A stretch of DNA of 8,705 bases from JBCAWW01 sp039024315 (lineage in GTDB: Bacteria; Bacteroidota; Bacteroidia; J057). Made by a program: the position numbers and the translations under genes. The stretch spans positions 1-8,705 of the forward strand of contig JBCCQN010000283.1 of assembly GCA_039024315.1 (NCBI GenBank), given 5' to 3'. Under the pieces are notes generated by a model. That model ran no database searches. It was not told the DNA's origin and saw only the letters and a list, made by a program, of their open reading frames with translations. This document shows positions 5,532 through 8,705 of the stretch, piece by piece (position 1 is the stretch's first letter; each line of letters starts with the position of its first letter).

Positions 5532-7578
5532 TTTCGATCTCGATGGCGGGACTCACTCGGTGCAATTTACCATTGGTATCCTCGGCGTAGAGGATCATGC
5601 CTTGAGAAACGACGCCACGAATCTTGCGCGGCTTGAGGTTGATCAAAACCTGTACCTGCGTACCGACCAAATCCTCCGGCGCAAAATGCTCAGAGACACC
5701 CGAAACCACCGTACGAATATCGACGCCTGTATCCACTTTGAATTGTAGGAGTTTGTCCGACTTCGGCACGGGACTCGCCTCCAAAATGGTGCCGACGCGA
5801 ATGTCCATCTTCTGGAAGTCGTCAAATTCGATTTCCGGCTTGGACGGCTTCGCGTTTGGGTTAGGCTTTTGGGCGGTAGCTAGCTTTTCGAGTTGGGCCT
5901 CCACCACAGCGTCTTCGATGCGACTAAAAAGGTGCTTGGCTTTGCCTTCGTTGAAGATCTGATGCCCCGCTGGAACATGAACCTTATCGCTCAGCTGATC
6001 CCAAGTCAAAGCCTCTCCGTCTATCTGCAGGAGATCAAAAATCTTCTGCGCCGTATGCGGCAAAAAGATCTTAGAAAGGATCGCCAACTTGGCCACAATC
6101 TGGGTCGCAGTAAACATAACCGCGGGAACGGCTTCGGGATTGGCTTTCCACTTCTTCCAAGGCTCTTCCTCGGTGAGATATTTATTTCCGGCACGGGCCA
6201 CATTCATAAATTCGGCCAATGCGTCGCGGAAACGGAAGTTTTCAAGATTTTCTTCGCACTTCGCGATGTGCGAAAGCATGGTAGCATGTAGCTCGTCGAT
6301 AGCAGTCTGATTGACTTCACCCTCGGGAGCTGGTACGATACCGTTATAATATTTTTGCGTCAATACGACTACCCGATTGACGAGATTACCAAAAATGGCC
6401 AACAATTCGTTGTTGTTGCGCGCCTGAAAATCCTTCCAACTAAAGTCCGCGTCTTTGTTCTCCGGCATGATAGAGCAAAGCACATAGCGCAGCACATCTT
6501 CTTGGCCGGGGAACTCGTCTAGATACTCATGCAGCCAAACTGCATAGTTGCGGGAGGTAGACATTTTGTCGCCTTCTAGATTCAAGAACTCATTTGCAGG
6601 GACATTGTCTGGGACGAGGTATTCGCCACGGGCGTTGAGAATAGAAGGGAAGATGATACAGTGGAAAACGATATTGTCTTTACCGATAAAGTGAATCAAA
6701 CGAGAGTTGTCCGCTTCATTTTCCTGCTTCTTCCAGTATTTTTCCCAATCCTTGCCATTGTCCTCGGCCCACTGCTTGGTGGCCGAGATATAACCAATCG
6801 GCGCGTCTAACCAAACGTAGAGCTTTTTGCCTTCCGCGTCCGGTAGCGGCACATCAACCCCCCAATCGAGGTCGCGGGTCATAGAGCGAGGCAAAAGTCC
6901 ATCCTTGAGCCAAGAGCTACACTGACCGTAAACGTGATTTTTCCAGGAGCCTTTTTTGGTCTCCAACCACTCTTGTAGCCAAGGCTGGTATTTATCTAGG
7001 GGGAGGTACCAGTGTTTAGTGCTGCGCAGAACGGGTGTCTTGCCACTTAGGGTAGACAAAGGCTTGATCAGTTCCGTAGGGCTAAGTGAACTACCGCAGT
7101 TTTCACATTGGTCGCCATAAGCGCTTTCGTAGCTACAAACCGGGCAAGTGCCTTTGATATAGCGATCGGCGAGGAATTGGTCGTATTCTTCGTCGTAATA
7201 TTGCTCGCTTTCCTTGAGGACAAACTCCCCAGCGTCGTTGAGGGCCGTAAAAAACTCTTGCGAGGTTTCATGATGCAGCTTTGCAGAAGTTCGATGGTAG
7301 ATATCAAATTCGATCCCAAAACGCTCAAAGGTATCCTTGATCAAGGCATGATAATAGTCAACGATGGTTCTCGGTGAGCTACCTTCTTTTTTGGCTCGCA
7401 AAGTAATGGCCGCACCATGTTCATCGCTCCCACAAACATAGACGACCTCGCGTCCACGCATCCGCAGGTAGCGCACGTACAAATCACCGGGCAGATAAGC
7501 TCCGGCTAAGTGGCCAATATGTAGAGGCCCATTGGCATAAGGCAGGGCCGATGTGATGGTGTAACGAGGGTATTCCAT
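5512..7578 (-). CDS. metG: Methionyl-tRNA synthetase
   Basis: MetG joins methionine to tRNA-Met in the cytoplasm, using ATP, and so supplies both initiator and elongator Met-tRNA. The 688-residue sequence carries the class I signature HIGH at 20-23 and KMSTS at 338-342 (variant of KMSKS). A zinc knuckle with Cys145, Cys148, Cys158 and Cys161 (CPVC...CENC) sits in the connective peptide. The helical anticodon-binding domain follows at about 390-560. A linker rich in Pro, Asn and Lys leads to a C-terminal OB-fold tRNA-binding domain (about 576-685, starting at EIEFDDFQKMDIRVG), which in characterised homologues promotes dimerisation. The MEYPRYTITSALPYANGP start is standard for the family. There is no Shine-Dalgarno sequence, and a TAnnTTTG match lies only 8 bases upstream. 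The 3' end overlaps the formamidase-like gene by 20 bases, which suggests a shared transcript. Confidence 0.97.
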   Translation of the reverse strand: MEYPRYTITSALPYANGPLHIGHLAGAYLPGDLYVRYLRMRGREVVYVCGSDEHGAAITLRAKKEGSSPRTIVDYYHALIKDTFERFGIEFDIYHRTSAKLHHETSQEFFTALNDAGEFVLKESEQYYDEEYDQFLADRYIKGTCPVCSYESAYGDQCENCGSSLSPTELIKPLSTLSGKTPVLRSTKHWYLPLDKYQPWLQEWLETKKGSWKNHVYGQCSSWLKDGLLPRSMTRDLDWGVDVPLPDAEGKKLYVWLDAPIGYISATKQWAEDNGKDWEKYWKKQENEADNSRLIHFIGKDNIVFHCIIFPSILNARGEYLVPDNVPANEFLNLEGDKMSTSRNYAVWLHEYLDEFPGQEDVLRYVLCSIMPENKDADFSWKDFQARNNNELLAIFGNLVNRVVVLTQKYYNGIVPAPEGEVNQTAIDELHATMLSHIAKCEENLENFRFRDALAEFMNVARAGNKYLTEEEPWKKWKANPEAVPAVMFTATQIVAKLAILSKIFLPHTAQKIFDLLQIDGEALTWDQLSDKVHVPAGHQIFNEGKAKHLFSRIEDAVVEAQLEKLATAQKPNPNAKPSKPEIEFDDFQKMDIRVGTILEASPVPKSDKLLQFKVDTGVDIRTVVSGVSEHFAPEDLVGTQVQVLINLKPRKIRGVVSQGMILYAEDTNGKLHRVSPAIEIENGSEVN

Positions 7579-7585
7579 ATGCTTA

Positions 7586-7593
7586 CAAAGATA
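7586..7593 (-). promoter_or_regulatory. Candidate Bacteroidota -7 element for metG
   Basis: The minus strand reads TATCTTTG, matching TAnnTTTG at all defined positions, and ends 8 bases before the metG ATG. If used, transcription would begin only a few bases before the start codon, making a nearly leaderless mRNA. No TTG is seen at the expected -33 position, so another promoter further upstream remains possible. Confidence 0.35.
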
Positions 7594-7631
7594 GAAACGA
7601 AAATGGATATACGTATAATTTGAAATTTTGT

Positions 7632-7659
7632 GTAACCATTTTGCAACAGCGCTGTCTAC
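7632..7659 (+). promoter_or_regulatory. Possible ECF-type promoter and palindrome upstream of the sigma factor
   Basis: GTAACC (7632-7637) and GTCTAC (7654-7659) are 16 bases apart. That resembles the spacing and general sequence of ECF-sigma promoters such as GGAACTT-N16-GTCTAA, and ECF sigma genes often activate themselves. A perfect palindrome ACAGCGCTGT (7646-7655) overlaps the proposed -10 and could be a repressor site. The match is loose, so this is a suggestion only. Confidence 0.22.
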
Positions 7660-7680
7660 CTGTCCAAGAAATCATTATTC

Positions 7681-8244
7681 GTGAATCAATTTACCGACAA
7701 ATCTCTCATGCATCGCCTACAAAAGGGGCAGTTAGAGGCGTCCGGTTTGTTGTATGAGCGATACAAAAAAGTGCTTTGGACTTATTTCTTCAATTCGACT
7801 CGCGATCGCGACAAAAGCGAAGATTTGGTACAGATCACCTTTGAGAAAATGCTGCGCTATCGCCACAATTATAGAGCAGAAGGTAGTGTCAAGGCATGGT
7901 TGTTTTCCATTGCACGCAATGCCCTGATGGATGAATGGCAAAAACGCAGTAGAGAGCCGCAGCAGTCGCAAGAGATGAGCGTTCCGCCGAAGGCTGACCA
8001 AAGCCCAAACGCCGAAGAACAAATGATGCAGGGAGATCGCATGGCTTTGCTACAAGCAGCTATGGCCCAGCTTAGCCCAGAAAAGCGAGAACTATTGGCG
8101 CAGATCAAATTGCAGGAAAAGAAATACAAGGAAGTAGCCGCCATCTACCAGATCAAGGAAGCGGCTTTGAAAGTGCGGGTGTTTCGCATTATGCAGGAAC
8201 TCCGCGGATACATGGACCGGATTCAAGCAAGCTCCCAATACTAG
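7681..8244 (+). CDS. ECF-family RNA polymerase sigma factor
   Basis: This 187-residue protein is an extracytoplasmic-function type sigma-70 factor, which directs RNA polymerase to a stimulus-specific promoter set. Sigma region 2 spans about 20-90: LLYERYKK (23-30), then SEDLVQITFEKML (46-58, core-binding region 2.2), then KAWLFSIARNALMDEWQKR (71-89, regions 2.3-2.4, -10 recognition). A charged Gln/Pro-rich linker joins it to region 4 at about 125-180 (AMAQLSPEKRELL, then a helix-turn-helix around YKEVAAIYQIKEAALKVRV). No sigma regions 1 or 3 are present, as expected for ECF factors. The start is GTG. An in-frame ATG at 7708 would drop nine residues but still leave region 2 whole. It is divergent from metG and lies 6 bp before a membrane-protein gene likely to regulate it. 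The regulon and signal cannot be read from this window. Confidence 0.93.
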   Translation: MNQFTDKSLMHRLQKGQLEASGLLYERYKKVLWTYFFNSTRDRDKSEDLVQITFEKMLRYRHNYRAEGSVKAWLFSIARNALMDEWQKRSREPQQSQEMSVPPKADQSPNAEEQMMQGDRMALLQAAMAQLSPEKRELLAQIKLQEKKYKEVAAIYQIKEAALKVRVFRIMQELRGYMDRIQASSQY

Positions 8245-8250
8245 ATCGAT

Positions 8251-8705
8251 ATGAAAGAGCAGTATCAAGCATTAATTAAAGGTTTTGCTGCCGGCAGCCT
8301 CAATGAGCAGGAGCTAGCTCAGCTCGAATCATTGATTGAAGCAGGCGAAATCGAACTCAGCGAACTATCGGACTTTAGTGATCTGATGGATAGCATGCAA
8401 TCTCTTGAGGAAACGCAGCAAATGGACACTGGCTTTTATGCGATGCTGCAAAGGGAAAGCCAAGCAGCGAGTGGAGCAAAACCCAAACTTCGGAGGCTTT
8501 CCTGGCCGATTCAAGCGGCAGCGGCAGTAGCTTTGATAGTATTTAGCTTTTGGGGTGGCTTGGAGTTGGGGAGCGGCTCGCGCCTAACGTCTGTCTCTAG
8601 CGAACAAGTTGTGGCTTTACTCGAGACCCAAGAGATAGACGAAAAGATACATTTGGTATCCCAGCTGCGCAGCGCGGAGCAGGTAGATGAAAAGATGATC
8701 GACGC
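8251..8705 (+). CDS. Membrane-anchored putative anti-sigma protein, truncated by the window end
   Basis: An ATG at 8251, six bases after the sigma-factor stop, opens a frame that stays open to the window end (151 complete codons, C-terminus missing). Residues 1-85 are acidic and helical with a start resembling cytoplasmic anti-sigma domains (YQALIKGFAAGSLNEQELAQLE). I see no zinc-binding HxxxCxxC motif. One hydrophobic helix lies at about 86-103 (WPIQAAAAVALIVFSFWGG), preceded by basic residues KPKLRR, which places the N-terminus in the cytoplasm. After it, VVALLETQEIDEKIHLVSQL followed by a DEKMID segment resembles the lead-in to HEAT-like repeats seen in Bacteroidota proteins paired with ECF factors; that is inferred from memory. 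The position, topology and tight spacing suggest it binds and controls the sigma factor. The family assignment is tentative, though the gene itself is clear. Confidence 0.75.
   Translation, partial: MKEQYQALIKGFAAGSLNEQELAQLESLIEAGEIELSELSDFSDLMDSMQSLEETQQMDTGFYAMLQRESQAASGAKPKLRRLSWPIQAAAAVALIVFSFWGGLELGSGSRLTSVSSEQVVALLETQEIDEKIHLVSQLRSAEQVDEKMID

Noticed and set aside
5624..5962. A 112-codon plus-strand frame opposite the metG C-terminal domain
   Set aside because: metG is unambiguous here, and the antisense product is low-complexity with no recognisable domain.
7108..7377. An 89-codon plus-strand frame with hydrophobic N-terminus, antisense to metG
   Set aside because: Its hydrophobicity comes from the complement of charged metG codons, and there is no promoter or ribosome-binding signal.

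Overview
The window looks like ordinary chromosomal DNA from a member of the Bacteroidota. Pointers are the near absence of Shine-Dalgarno sequences, two perfect matches to the Bacteroidota -7 promoter element (TAnnTTTG) next to housekeeping genes, a long methionyl-tRNA synthetase with a C-terminal tRNA-binding domain, and an ECF sigma factor followed by a membrane-anchored regulator-like protein. A Saprospiria-like organism is my guess. It rests on protein style and moderate GC content, and no marker here proves it.

Layout. Positions 1-102 hold the last 33 codons of a plus-strand reading frame, possibly a DUF559-type endonuclease tail. A hairpin-rich gap follows (103-328). Two minus-strand genes one base apart come next: a small three-helix membrane protein (1745 to 1434) and a metallo-beta-lactamase-fold lipoprotein (1411 to 329). 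A 381-bp divergent gap contains a strong terminator-like hairpin with no gene in front of it, then a candidate promoter for typA/bipA (2127-3929). typA ends at a textbook intrinsic terminator. It converges on a minus-strand pair: metG (7578 to 5512) and a membrane-anchored protein with an N,N-dimethylformamidase large-subunit-like domain (5531 to 4071), whose start codon lies inside the end of metG. A 102-bp divergent promoter region separates metG from an ECF sigma factor (7681-8244), followed 6 bp later by a one-pass membrane protein cut by the window end (8251-8705).

Functionally, typA (ribosome-associated GTPase) and metG (Met-tRNA charging) are translation housekeeping genes. The sigma factor and its partner form a likely signal-responsive transcription unit. 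The lipoprotein/membrane-protein pair and the formamidase-like protein are envelope proteins of unknown role. I found no CRISPR array, insertion sequence, prophage, rRNA or tRNA. The most interesting items are the orphan hairpin in front of typA, the translational overlap of metG with the formamidase-like gene, a nested inverted repeat at 139-211, and a recurring GCGTTCTGCG-type motif. None of these demonstrates a new system.
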